The notes under the pieces are model-generated. The model was not told where the DNA came from and ran no database searches. It saw nothing but the letters and a program-made list of their open reading frames with translations. Below are positions 8,646-17,590 of a stretch of DNA of 37,491 nucleotides, piece after piece (within the stretch, counting starts at the first letter, position 1; every line of letters starts with the position of its first letter). The stretch covers positions 1 through 37,491 of the forward strand of contig JAPPFJ010000013.1 of NCBI GenBank assembly GCA_028877215.1, read 5' to 3'. The position numbers were made by a program, and so were the translations under genes. This DNA is from Gemmatimonadota bacterium. Lineage in GTDB: Bacteria > Latescibacterota > UBA2968 > GCA-2709665.

Positions 8646-9389
8646 ATGCAAAGAGAACACATCGTCTTCCCGATCTTTCTTCTGCTTTTTGCGGTCGTGA
8701 ACGTCTATCTGCTGGCCGCTGGCAGCCTGGAGGCAAGCTGGTCGGGATTCGGCATCATCCTCGCCGCAGGGATCACGCTAGCTCTATACAGCTTTCTCTA
8801 CAGGGACAATCCGCTCTTCAAGCTGGCCGAGCATCTCTACGTGGGCGTTGTCGCCGCGTACGAACTCGCTCTGGTCTGGTACCAGAGCATCCTGCTGGAC
8901 GTCTTCAACCCGCTCTTCCGTCCACCGCCGGACACGGGCGTCAAGTGGTTGGTGATCGTTCCGGCCTGCCTCGGTCTCTTTCTGATGACCCGCTTTGTCG
9001 GCAAAGCGGTGTGGCTCAGCCGCATTTCATTTGCCTTCTTCGTGGGACTCGGCGCGGGGCTGGCCATCCCCCGGCGCGTCGCCTCCTTCATCATCGAGCA
9101 GATCGAACCCACGATCCTCCCGTTTTCACAGGCGTCGGCAGGCTTCGGATGGGCCGTTCTGGATCCGGCGATCATCCTGATAGGCGTTGTGAGCGTACTC
9201 ATTTACTTTTATTTTTCCGTCGAACATAAGGGGGTCGTGGGCGGCATCTCCAGGGTCGGCATCTATTTCCTGATGGTTTCGTTCGGGGCATCATTCGGCT
9301 ATACCGTCATGGCGCGCATCTCCCTGCTCATCGGACGCGTGGATTTCCTTCTGGAAGACTGGCTGAATCTGAATCCGCCGCTGTTCTGA
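8646..9389 (+). CDS. polytopic membrane protein, last gene of the unknown module
   Basis: A 247-residue membrane protein 15 bases after the previous gene, with AGGGG at about 8632-8636 as ribosome-binding site. Six or seven hydrophobic segments are visible, including residues about 5-24, 33-50, 100-117, 170-191 and 203-225. Between them are short charged loops such as the FRPPPDTGVKW loop near residue 95. No family is recognised. It closes the module 96 bases before the first ATPase gene of the peptide transporter. Confidence 0.75.
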   Translation: MQREHIVFPIFLLLFAVVNVYLLAAGSLEASWSGFGIILAAGITLALYSFLYRDNPLFKLAEHLYVGVVAAYELALVWYQSILLDVFNPLFRPPPDTGVKWLVIVPACLGLFLMTRFVGKAVWLSRISFAFFVGLGAGLAIPRRVASFIIEQIEPTILPFSQASAGFGWAVLDPAIILIGVVSVLIYFYFSVEHKGVVGGISRVGIYFLMVSFGASFGYTVMARISLLIGRVDFLLEDWLNLNPPLF

Positions 9390-9485
9390 CCCGCAGGTGT
9401 CGGTCAGGAAATCAGAGGGACGCCGTTCTCCCACGCGTACGCGCCGGATCCGGAGACGGTAGCATTTTCAACAGATGGTGGATCT

Positions 9486-10484
9486 ATGTCGGAACCGCTG
9501 CTGACTGTCAGAGATCTGAAGACGTTCTTCCATACGGACGGCGGGGTCGCCAGGGCCGTGGACGGGGTCTCCTTCACTCTCAAGAAGGGCGAAACCCTGG
9601 GTCTGGTGGGAGAGTCCGGTTGCGGCAAGAGCGTCACGTCGCTGTCCGTAATGCGACTGGTACCCGAACCGCCGGGGGAGATCGTCTCAGGTGAGATCCG
9701 GTTCAACGGACGCAATCTGCTGAGTATGGACGAATCCGCCCTTCAGGGTGTGCGGGGCAACGACGTCGCGATGATTTTCCAGGAGCCGATGACCAGCCTC
9801 AATCCCGTATTCACCTGCGGAGACCAGATTGACGAAGCCGTTATGCTCCACCAGGGGCTCGGCAGGGACGCCGCCCGGGCCATAACGGTTGACATGCTCA
9901 ATCTGGTCGGCATTCCGGATCCTGAACAGCGGGCAAACGAGTATCCTCACCAGCTTTCCGGCGGCATGCGGCAGCGGGTGATGATCGCAATGGCCCTGTG
10001 CTGCAATCCGGAACTCCTCATCGCCGACGAACCGACCACGGCGCTGGATGTGACCATACAGGCCCAGATACTGGAACTTCTCGACCGGCTTCAGAGGGAA
10101 TTGGGGATGGCTGTCCTGATGATAACCCACGATCTCGGCGTTATTGCTGAAGTCGCGGACCGGGTGGCGGTCATGTATGCCGGAAAGATCGTGGAAACCG
10201 GTACGGTCGATGAGATCTTCGCCAACCCGCAGCACCCCTACACCAGAGGATTGCTGGAGTCCATACCCACGCTCAATGAAGAGAAAGGCCGGCTGTCCGT
10301 CATTCCGGGGACCGTGCCCGATGCGACCCGTTTTCCCGCCGGATGCCGGTTCGCGCCCCGCTGTTCATTGGCGGAGGATGTATGCGAAGCGGACGAACCG
10401 CGCCTCGAACCGACCTCGGGCGGACGCTTCGTCGCCTGCTGGATGGTCGAAGATTACCCGTCTCCCGTGACGCGATCGGATTGA
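9486..10484 (+). CDS. peptide ABC transporter ATP-binding protein, DppD/OppD type
   Basis: A 332-residue cytoplasmic ATPase that powers the permease pair. Walker A is GESGCGKS (42-49), the ABC signature is LSGGMRQRV, and Walker B is [12 protein letters not shown]. The C-terminal oligopeptide-ATPase extension has the usual cysteine set ([14 protein letters not shown]), which in DppD relatives binds an iron-sulfur cluster. GGTGG (9477-9481) precedes the start. The next gene begins two bases after this stop, so the two ATPases are co-translated as a heterodimer. Confidence 0.95.
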   Translation: MSEPLLTVRDLKTFFHTDGGVARAVDGVSFTLKKGETLGLVGESGCGKSVTSLSVMRLVPEPPGEIVSGEIRFNGRNLLSMDESALQGVRGNDVAMIFQEPMTSLNPVFTCGDQIDEAVMLHQGLGRDAARAITVDMLNLVGIPDPEQRANEYPHQLSGGMRQRVMIAMALCCNPELLIADEPTTALDVTIQAQILELLDRLQRELGMAVLMITHDLGVIAEVADRVAVMYAGKIVETGTVDEIFANPQHPYTRGLLESIPTLNEEKGRLSVIPGTVPDATRFPAGCRFAPRCSLAEDVCEADEPRLEPTSGGRFVACWMVEDYPSPVTRSD

Positions 10485-10485
10485 C

Positions 10486-11475
10486 ATGTCCAGACCACTG
10501 CTCGAAGTCCATGGGCTGAAGAAACACTTCCCAATCACCCGCGGGGTATTCTCCCGGACCGTCGGCTACGTAAGAGCCGTGGACGGCGTCTCTTTCACCA
10601 TGCGCCGGGGAGAAACCCTGGGTCTTGTGGGGGAGTCCGGGTGCGGCAAGACAACCGCGGGGAGGAGCATCCTGAGGCTGATCGAGGCCACGGCGGGCCG
10701 CGTGCTGTTCAACGGCGCCGACGTCTTCGACCTGAAGCGTTCCGAACTCCGGGCCGTTCGACGCCGCATGCAGATCATCTTCCAGGACCCCTACAGTTCG
10801 CTGAACCCCCGCATGACAGTGGGGGGCATGCTGGCCGAAGCGCTGAGAATCCACAAGCTCACGGACGGCAGCGATACGCGGGAACGCGTGGCGGAACTCC
10901 TGGAAACCGTGGGTCTCCGGCCGGACTATGCCCGCCGGTATCCCCACGAATTCAGCGGGGGGCAGCGACAGCGTATCGGCATTTCGCGGGCGCTGGCCGT
11001 GAAGCCGGAATTCATCGTTGCGGACGAACCCGTTTCGGCATTGGACGTTTCGATCCAGGCGCAGATCATCAACCTTCTTCAGGATCTTCAGGGCCGGTTC
11101 GGCCTTACCTTCCTCTTCGTCGCGCACGACCTGAGCGTTGTCAAACATATCTCCAACCGCATCGCGGTGATGTACCTCGGACGTATCGTGGAAATCGCGG
11201 AAAGCCGCACCCTCTGCAGCGATCCCCAGCACCCTTATACCCGCGCCCTGCTCTCGGCCGTTCCCGAGCCGGACCCGCGTGTCAGGAAGCAACGCACGGT
11301 ACTGACGGGCGACGTCCCAAGCCCGGCAAACGTCCCTCCCGGCTGCCCCTTTCATCCGCGCTGCCCCGAACGGGAAGACGCCTGCGCCAAGATCGTGCCC
11401 GATCTGCTCGAAATCGACGCAAACCACAGCGTCGCCTGTATACTGCGGACGCGGCAGCACCTCCCAACGGCCTGA
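10486..11475 (+). CDS. peptide ABC transporter ATP-binding protein, DppF/OppF type
   Basis: A 329-residue second ATPase. Walker A is GESGCGKT (49-56), the Q-loop is [13 protein letters not shown], the signature is [15 protein letters not shown], and Walker B is [12 protein letters not shown]. The C-terminal cysteines ([14 protein letters not shown]) match the DppF extension. It is the last gene of the transporter operon. No clear rho-independent terminator follows, and a new promoter begins 15 bases after the stop. Confidence 0.95.
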   Translation: MSRPLLEVHGLKKHFPITRGVFSRTVGYVRAVDGVSFTMRRGETLGLVGESGCGKTTAGRSILRLIEATAGRVLFNGADVFDLKRSELRAVRRRMQIIFQDPYSSLNPRMTVGGMLAEALRIHKLTDGSDTRERVAELLETVGLRPDYARRYPHEFSGGQRQRIGISRALAVKPEFIVADEPVSALDVSIQAQIINLLQDLQGRFGLTFLFVAHDLSVVKHISNRIAVMYLGRIVEIAESRTLCSDPQHPYTRALLSAVPEPDPRVRKQRTVLTGDVPSPANVPPGCPFHPRCPEREDACAKIVPDLLEIDANHSVACILRTRQHLPTA

Positions 11476-11490
11476 ATTTGGAACTGTTCG

Positions 11491-11519
11491 TTGTCTTCGT
11501 AAGTCTAATTGTTTACTTT
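11491..11519 (+). promoter_or_regulatory. sigma70-like promoter for the peptidase-propeller-barrel gene
   Basis: TTGTCT at 11491-11496 and TACTTT at 11514-11519 are separated by exactly 17 bases. A transcript from here would have a leader of about 108 bases before the GTG at 11634. The same 17-base spacing recurs in other promoters in this window. Confidence 0.45.
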
Positions 11520-11633
11520 TATGGCCGAAACGCGGCCGGTGCGAGCCAGACGGGATTATCGACCAGCGCCCATACGCGTCTTACAAACGCCCGGCAGCCG
11601 TTCAATCCAACCCCCGAAGTCCAGGAGAAGCAC

Positions 11634-14600
11634 GTGAACCGACCCACGATCCTGTCCATCAGCCTCTTCGGCGCGGTATTGATCGCCATTTCGTGCGGCG
11701 CGCCGTCCCCTTCCGACGCCCAGCAGTTCCCCAGGAAATACAAATACGGACCCACCGTGGACATTGCCGACGTGCCGTTGAACCGCACCATGCCCGATTA
11801 TACATGGGAGCGGCACGAGCGTCATTTCTTCCCTTCCCTACTCGGCCTGCACGTGCCGGGCGCACGGGCAATCCGCACGAAGTACTTCGCCATCTATTAC
11901 GCGGAAGCGGAGAATACGGCCCGTCGTATCGCTGAGATTGCGGACGACACCTTCGAGAAGATTTCCCGCCATTACCCGGGTTCCATAGAACGCTACGCCC
12001 CGATTCACGTGGTCGTTTCCGATATCGACATTCTGGGTAACGCCTTCTCCTTCTACCTTGGAAATCTCATCTCGTTCGGTTCCACGCCCCTCAACTGGGA
12101 CTCGCGAGGCACCCACGACTGGGTGCGCGACGTTTTTACCCACGAACTCACCCACCACATCACGCTCAAGGCCTCCCACAACAGCATGCCCTTCGTTTTC
12201 GGGCTTCTCGGCAGCAGCCGGTCCAACCAGAACCCGGACTTCGGCTTCTTTCTGCCGCTCTACCACTCCGCAATGCCGAACTGGTACGCGGAAGGTATTG
12301 CACAATTCGAAGCCGAAAGGTACGGGGGTGACCTCTGGGACACCCACCGGGATATGATCCTGCGGATGGCCGCGCTCGAAGACGACCTGCTTTCATATAC
12401 CGACATGAACGTCTTCGGCAAAGATGGCTTCAAGTCTGAACAGGTCTACAACCAGGGCTACGCATTTTTGAGCTATTTGGCCGACACCTACGGTCCGGAC
12501 TCGGTGCGAGCCATGTCCCGCGACCGGCCGATCGTCAACTTCAAATCCTCCGTCAAGAAGAGCACGGGTATCTCGGCGCCCGATCTCTATGACGAATGGA
12601 CCGAGCATCTCGATCGCAAATACGGCGCCCTTGCGGACTCCATCCGCGCTGCCGGGGAGCGGGAGGGCGAACTGCTCTCCGACCGCGGCGACGTGGAGCA
12701 CTTTCCCACGTACTCGCCCGACGGCACGAAAATGGCGTTCATCAGCAACGAGGGAAGCGACTACGCAATCATGGAAATGCTCGTGATGGACCTGGCCACG
12801 CGAAGATTGACAAAGGTGGCGAGAAGCCGGAAGTACGGGAAATACGTCAACCTTCCCTTCTCCTGGACACCCGATGGCAACAGCCTGGTATACAGCAAAT
12901 CCGTCGGGGGCAACTGGGACATCTTCATATACGATCTCACCTCCCGAAAGGAGCGCCGGGTCACCGTCGGCCTCCGCGGAAGAGACCCCGCCGTGTCTCC
13001 GGACGGCACGGAAATCGCGTTCGTGGGGAACCGGGACGGGACGTCCAACCTGGGCATCGTGAACATCGACGGCACGGACGTCCGCTATTTGACCAACAAC
13101 AACAACGGCACGCAATATTACACGCCCAGGTGGACGGAGGACGGCGGTAGACTTCTGTTCAGCATCTTTCGCGGGGAAGACCGGGATATTGCCGTAATCA
13201 ATGCGGATGCCACGCCGAGGCCGAAAAAGACCGACACGAAGAAGACCGGGAAGGAAGAGCTGGCCGAACGCATCGCAGAAAGGAAGAAAACCGAAACCGA
13301 GGTGGACAGCGCCCAGGCGGAGGCAGACAGTCTCGCGCTGGCCGAGGCCGCACGGCGCGACAGCATGGTCGCGTTCCCCGACAGCCTGGCCTACGCCAAC
13401 AACGCGGGCTTCGAAGTGATCATCAATACACGGGCCGATGAACGCGACGCGGTCTGGCTGCCCGGCGGCGGCGGCATTTTGTATGCCTCGGACCGGACCG
13501 GCATTTTCAACATCTATACCCTTGACCTCGCAACGGGCAGGCAGGAGCAACTCACCAACGTGATCGGCGGCGCTTTTTCCCCCTCGGTTTCGCCCGATGG
13601 CAACGAAGTCCTCTACTCGGGATACCACGCCGCGAATTACAACATCTACCGCATCCGGAAGTCCGGCGCCGCTGCGGCAGCCGCGTCCGATTCCCTGGTG
13701 CGGGACTACAGCAGCATCTACAACGGCAAGAAAGTCGGGGACCTGTTCAATACCGGGCGATACGCGCCTCGACTGGCCTCCATCGGCGTTGTACCCATCC
13801 TGGTACTGGGACCGACCTTTATCGGAAACCGGTTCGGCCTGGACCAGCTGAGCGCGGGCGCCGAAGCCACGTGGGGAGACCTCCTGGGAAGCGACAACAT
13901 CTACGCCGGCTTTACCGTTGGCAAGAACCTGAAAAAAGGCGTGGATCTGAACTCGAACTTTTCCGCGTTCTACACGAAGGGTCTGCCGGCGGTTCATACC
14001 GAAGACCGGACGTACGCGCCAAGATTCTTTATCGGCGCCAGTCAACAGACCATCAACAGCCAGATAGATCGAGGCATTGTGGATTCCCGCCGGGACACCA
14101 CCTCGGGCACGTTGCAGATCGTGATCGACGACACACTCCGGCTGGTGCCCGGAGTGACCAGTTTCACCAACCTCTCTCTCACCCAGGAAGACAAGTACAA
14201 GAACATCTTCAGCGACTTTGTGGTGGGCGTTGAAGCCAGCATCGGCAGGCGTCAGGTGCTTTCGATGACCTGGGGCCACAGGAGGTACAAGGAGAGCACC
14301 CACACAAAACAGGTCATACTGGACAGCACGAGACTGGTCCAGAACAGACAGGGCGTCGTCACCGACATAACCGACCAGATTCCGGGCCTGGGCGAAGATG
14401 AGGTCGTTTTCGACGATTTTCTGTATCGTGACCTCAGCTTCTTCAAAAGCAACGATCTCACGGTCGGCTGGCGATATTTCAATTTCCTGCCCGCAAAGGA
14501 CATGTTCGTAAATCCGTCCAGGGGCAGGGCGATCACCTTGAGGTACCGGCGCATCAACGCCTCTGTTACCGACTCGCTTTTCAGGTCCCAGCTGAATCAG

Positions 14601-15200
14601 GACGGCGTTGCCGCTCCGACCTACATGTCGGACCCGACCAAGCTGGGCATCAACGAGTACATCGTGTCCTGGAATGAATTCATCGGTTTGCCCGGGAGAG
14701 CCACGCTCGCCCTGCAGGGATTCCTCGCCTACAAAGACAAAGCCATCAAGGACGTCCAGGAGAACACCTCCTCGGCCGAGGGCGTGTTCTACTATCCCCT
14801 GAGATACTACCTGGGCGGGCTTGGCACGCTGAGGGGTTATCCGTATTTCTCCACGTCCGGTGGAAAAGCCCTGCTCGCGAGAGCCAGCCTCACGTTTCCA
14901 ATATTCAAGCATGCGGCCAAAGAGCTGCCGCCCTTCTATTTCGACAAAATCTACGGGACTCTCTTTGTGGAAACCGGCGCCACCGGGAATTTCGAGAGCC
15001 TCCGCGCCTGGCTCGATTCAGAAGACAGGTTCAAGCGCTCCGCTTTCCTGACCGACTGGGGCTTCGAACTCCGCATGCAGATGTTCACACACTACCGAAT
15101 CCCCCTTTATGGTTATTTCCAGATCGCCTTTCCCACCCGCGATACCATTCAGGGACGCGATATTGACAACAACCGGATCTACTTCGGCCTGACAATCTGA
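11634..15200 (+). CDS. gluzincin-like peptidase / TolB-like propeller / Omp85-like barrel fusion
   Basis: A 1188-residue exported protein. The start is GTG 11634, six bases after AGGAG (11623-11627). The longer frame upstream overlaps the ATPase gene and is rejected. A hydrophobic signal sequence is followed by a peptidase domain with HELTHH (H170, E171, H174) and WYAEG (E220), the three zinc ligands and catalytic Glu expected of a gluzincin. Residues about 340-680 carry repeated propeller blades (FPTYSPDGTKMAFIS, PAVSPDGTEIAFVG, PSVSPDGNEVLYSG). A Lys/Glu/Ala-rich linker (about 529-580) interrupts the propeller. The last ~490 residues are beta-strand-rich with FLPAKDMFVNPSRGRAITL and YLGGLGTLRGYPYF, as in Omp85/BamA-family barrels, and end in a C-terminal strand closing on isoleucine (IYFGLTI). 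It probably sits in the outer membrane with its proteolytic part in the periplasm. A strong terminator follows. Confidence 0.85.
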   Translation: MNRPTILSISLFGAVLIAISCGAPSPSDAQQFPRKYKYGPTVDIADVPLNRTMPDYTWERHERHFFPSLLGLHVPGARAIRTKYFAIYYAEAENTARRIAEIADDTFEKISRHYPGSIERYAPIHVVVSDIDILGNAFSFYLGNLISFGSTPLNWDSRGTHDWVRDVFTHELTHHITLKASHNSMPFVFGLLGSSRSNQNPDFGFFLPLYHSAMPNWYAEGIAQFEAERYGGDLWDTHRDMILRMAALEDDLLSYTDMNVFGKDGFKSEQVYNQGYAFLSYLADTYGPDSVRAMSRDRPIVNFKSSVKKSTGISAPDLYDEWTEHLDRKYGALADSIRAAGEREGELLSDRGDVEHFPTYSPDGTKMAFISNEGSDYAIMEMLVMDLATRRLTKVARSRKYGKYVNLPFSWTPDGNSLVYSKSVGGNWDIFIYDLTSRKERRVTVGLRGRDPAVSPDGTEIAFVGNRDGTSNLGIVNIDGTDVRYLTNNNNGTQYYTPRWTEDGGRLLFSIFRGEDRDIAVINADATPRPKKTDTKKTGKEELAERIAERKKTETEVDSAQAEADSLALAEAARRDSMVAFPDSLAYANNAGFEVIINTRADERDAVWLPGGGGILYASDRTGIFNIYTLDLATGRQEQLTNVIGGAFSPSVSPDGNEVLYSGYHAANYNIYRIRKSGAAAAAASDSLVRDYSSIYNGKKVGDLFNTGRYAPRLASIGVVPILVLGPTFIGNRFGLDQLSAGAEATWGDLLGSDNIYAGFTVGKNLKKGVDLNSNFSAFYTKGLPAVHTEDRTYAPRFFIGASQQTINSQIDRGIVDSRRDTTSGTLQIVIDDTLRLVPGVTSFTNLSLTQEDKYKNIFSDFVVGVEASIGRRQVLSMTWGHRRYKESTHTKQVILDSTRLVQNRQGVVTDITDQIPGLGEDEVVFDDFLYRDLSFFKSNDLTVGWRYFNFLPAKDMFVNPSRGRAITLRYRRINASVTDSLFRSQLNQDGVAAPTYMSDPTKLGINEYIVSWNEFIGLPGRATLALQGFLAYKDKAIKDVQENTSSAEGVFYYPLRYYLGGLGTLRGYPYFSTSGGKALLARASLTFPIFKHAAKELPPFYFDKIYGTLFVETGATGNFESLRAWLDSEDRFKRSAFLTDWGFELRMQMFTHYRIPLYGYFQIAFPTRDTIQGRDIDNNRIYFGLTI

Positions 15201-15222
15201 AGCGCGTAGCCCTGGTACCGAT

Positions 15223-15258
15223 CGGGGATCGAATCTGCAGCAGATCGATCCCCGTTTT
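15223..15258 (+). terminator. rho-independent terminator
   Basis: A 14-bp stem (CGGGGATCGA...ATCTG pairing with CAGAT...CGATCCCCG, with one bulged A), a three-base CAG loop, then TTTTC. It lies 22 bases after the fusion-protein gene and ends that transcript. Confidence 0.85.
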
Positions 15259-15302
15259 CGCGCCCCTTCCCGAGGAGTTGATTTCAGCCACTGATTTTTC
15301 GC

Positions 15303-15385
15303 CGTCTCACAGTTTCGTTCATTCGCATTTTCGTCTTTCGTCTCTCGTCTTTCGCCTTTTCGTATTCTCGTAGTTTCGTTTTCTT
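15303..15385 (+). repeat. degenerate TTCGTCTTTCGTCTC-type pyrimidine-rich repeat
   Basis: A low-complexity tract built from variants of TTCGT/CTTTCG/TCTCG words runs to two bases before the next start codon. Its composition resembles the CT-rich end of the interspersed repeat at 3572-3592. No Shine-Dalgarno sequence lies within it, so the repeat has replaced the normal leader of the downstream gene. Confidence 0.6.
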
Positions 15386-15386
15386 T

Positions 15387-16256
15387 ATGCGTCCTCTTCT
15401 CCGATCCCTCCGTCCCAACCAGTGGATAAAGAGCGTGTTCGTTCTGGCCCCGCTGGTCTTTTCGGCACACCTGCTCGACGGGCGCTACCTGTTGCGCAGC
15501 GGCGGCGCGTTCGTCCTCTTCTGCCTCATGTCGAGCGCGGTCTACCTCCTGAACGACATTCGAGACGTCGAATCCGATCGCCGTCACCCCGAGAAGCGCA
15601 ACCGGCCAATAGCCTCGGGCCAGTTGAGCCCTGGCGCAGCGACAACCGCCGCCATCGTTATCGCCCTCTGCGTACTTCCTCTGGCTTTTCTGCTGAGTAT
15701 CTCCTTCGGATGGGTTCTGCTGGCATACGGGCTGATGAACGTCGCCTATTCTCTCCATTTGAAACACGTTGTCATCCTGGACGTGATGATCATCGCCTCC
15801 GGATACCTGCTGCGAGCCATCGCGGGCGCGCTGGTCATCAACGTGGAGATTTCCTCGTGGCTCATCCTCTGCACCGTGTTGCTGGCGCTCTTCATGGGTT
15901 TCGTCAAACGCAGGCAGGAGCTGATCCTCCTGGAAGCCGGCGCGGCTGAACACCGGCGCATTCTGGATGAATACACGCCGCGGTTCCTGGACCAGATGAT
16001 CGCCGTTGTCACGGCCGGCGCTCTCGTCTCGTACGCGCTCTACACCATGTCACCCGACGTCGCACAGAAACTCGGAACGCCGCATCTCAATCTCACCATT
16101 CCCTTCGTGATCTACGGGCTTCTGCGCTATCTCTATCTGGTCTATGCCAGGAACCAGGGCGGCAACCCATCCTCAACCATTCTGGGCGACTCGTCGCTGA
16201 TGATCAACGGCGGCCTCTGGTTTCTTGCCGTCTTTGCCCTGCTCTATTTCAAGTAA
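15387..16256 (+). CDS. UbiA-family transferase, decaprenyl-phosphate phosphoribosyltransferase-like
   Basis: A 289-residue polytopic inner-membrane enzyme. The first aspartate-rich motif is NDIRDVESDRRHPEKRNRP (about 56-74). The second region is VILDVMIIASGYLLRAIAGA. The N-terminal LRPNQWIKS and the HPEKRNRP sequence match the subgroup that transfers phosphoribose from PRPP to decaprenyl (polyprenyl) phosphate, rather than quinone-ring prenyltransferases. About eight hydrophobic segments are visible. The exact lipid acceptor cannot be told. No ribosome-binding site is visible because a repeat abuts the ATG. Confidence 0.8.
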   Translation: MRPLLRSLRPNQWIKSVFVLAPLVFSAHLLDGRYLLRSGGAFVLFCLMSSAVYLLNDIRDVESDRRHPEKRNRPIASGQLSPGAATTAAIVIALCVLPLAFLLSISFGWVLLAYGLMNVAYSLHLKHVVILDVMIIASGYLLRAIAGALVINVEISSWLILCTVLLALFMGFVKRRQELILLEAGAAEHRRILDEYTPRFLDQMIAVVTAGALVSYALYTMSPDVAQKLGTPHLNLTIPFVIYGLLRYLYLVYARNQGGNPSSTILGDSSLMINGGLWFLAVFALLYFK

Positions 16257-16318
16257 ACCGTACCCTTCTACCATTACCGCGCCGATCCCCAGGTCGGCAA
16301 CGCTCGAAAGCGCTCATT

Positions 16319-17590
16319 ATGCAGAGCCGGGTGGCTGTTCTGAAAACCAGACCTGAAACGGTCTTGAGAGACTATCACAGGCTCTTGAACCTGGCGGGGT
16401 ACCAGGACGTCCTGGACAGGAAGCTCGACACCGCCCTCAAGGTCAATATTTCATGGCACTTTTTCTATCCGGGCAGTTCCACGACCCCGTGGCAACTCGA
16501 AGGCGTAATCCGCGCGATGGCAAGGGACGGCTATCGCAAAGACCTGATCCACGCCTGCCACAACCGAACGGTCGTTATCGACGCCCGGCTGGGTGAGCGG
16601 GAGAACAAGCAGGTCCACGTTGTCGACGCCCACGGCCTGCGGAACATCCACCTCTACGAAGGCGAGGAGTGGATCCACATCCGGGATGCAGTTGGCAATC
16701 TCGCGGACGGATTCCTGTGCCTGAACCAGGTCTACCCCGACGGCTTCCATATTCCTCGCCGCCTGATCGGGGAAAACATCGTCCACCTGCCCACCGTAAA
16801 GACGCACGTGTTTACCACCACAACCGGAGCAATGAAGAATGCCTTCGGCGGCCTCCTCAACGAACGCCGCCACTGGACACATCCGGTTATTCACGAGACC
16901 CTCGTGGACCTTCTGATGATCCAGAAGAAAATCCATCCCGGCGTATTCGCGGTGATGGACGGGACTTTCGCCGGAGACGGACCCGGTCCACGATGCATGA
17001 TACCCTATACCAAAAACGTCATCCTTGCAAGCGCCGACCAGGTCGCCATCGATGCGGTTGCCGCCAGGATGATGGGGATGGATCCGCTATCCATCAAATA
17101 CATCCGGCTCGCGCACGACATGGGCCTGGGTTGCGGCGACCCGCGCGGGATCCGGATTATGGGTGATACCTCCGCGGCCGAAGAAAACTGGCAATTCGCG
17201 GGTCCCTTCCGCAAAATGACGTTCGCATCCCGAATGCAGCACAAGATCTATTGGGGACCACTCAAGAAGCCTGTCGAGTGGTCTCTCAAGACCTTCCTTG
17301 CGCCGTGGTCCTACCTGGCCAGCGTCCTCTACCACGACACCTTCTGGTATCCGTTTCTGGCCCGAAAACGAATGCGGGACGTTCTGGGAAGCGAGTGGGG
17401 CCGGCTTTTCAGGAACTGGGAGCGTCTCGTCTCCACGGACGACGGCTTCGACACCGTGGGAGATGCCGCCGCCGAGATCCGCCGGACCGGATTCAACGCA
17501 TTCAGGCGCTCCCTCGGCGTCCTGGTTTCCTGCATTCGAGAGGCCCCGGAATTCCTCACGCTGCGAAAGCGGCAGATGCATGAGAAGTAG
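16319..17590 (+). CDS. DUF362 domain protein
   Basis: A 423-residue soluble protein. The central part contains the DUF362 signature region: NIVHLPTVKTHVFTTTTGAMKNAFGGLLNERRHWTH (about 157-192, shown here only as key words) followed by AVMDGTFAGDGPGPR and ILASADQVAIDAVAARMMGMDP. DUF362 proteins are often linked to iron-sulfur or metal-dependent enzymes, but this one has no ferredoxin-type CxxCxxC cluster. The C-terminal ~140 residues are helical and not recognised. Its TAG stop overlaps the next gene's GTG start, so the two are coupled. Confidence 0.8.
   Translation: MQSRVAVLKTRPETVLRDYHRLLNLAGYQDVLDRKLDTALKVNISWHFFYPGSSTTPWQLEGVIRAMARDGYRKDLIHACHNRTVVIDARLGERENKQVHVVDAHGLRNIHLYEGEEWIHIRDAVGNLADGFLCLNQVYPDGFHIPRRLIGENIVHLPTVKTHVFTTTTGAMKNAFGGLLNERRHWTHPVIHETLVDLLMIQKKIHPGVFAVMDGTFAGDGPGPRCMIPYTKNVILASADQVAIDAVAARMMGMDPLSIKYIRLAHDMGLGCGDPRGIRIMGDTSAAEENWQFAGPFRKMTFASRMQHKIYWGPLKKPVEWSLKTFLAPWSYLASVLYHDTFWYPFLARKRMRDVLGSEWGRLFRNWERLVSTDDGFDTVGDAAAEIRRTGFNAFRRSLGVLVSCIREAPEFLTLRKRQMHEK

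Noticed and set aside
9390..9412. CTGACC...GGTCAG inverted repeat after the unknown module
   Set aside because: Only six pairs and no T run. The transporter ATPase genes follow closely, so a terminator here is unlikely.
10641..11633. Long upstream extension of the peptidase-propeller-barrel frame
   Set aside because: It is read out of frame through the ATPase gene. The GTG at 11634 has a good ribosome-binding site and a signal peptide.
12393..14912. Antisense open frame of about 840 codons
   Set aside because: It is the shadow of the GC-rich fusion-protein gene and shows no domain or start signal.
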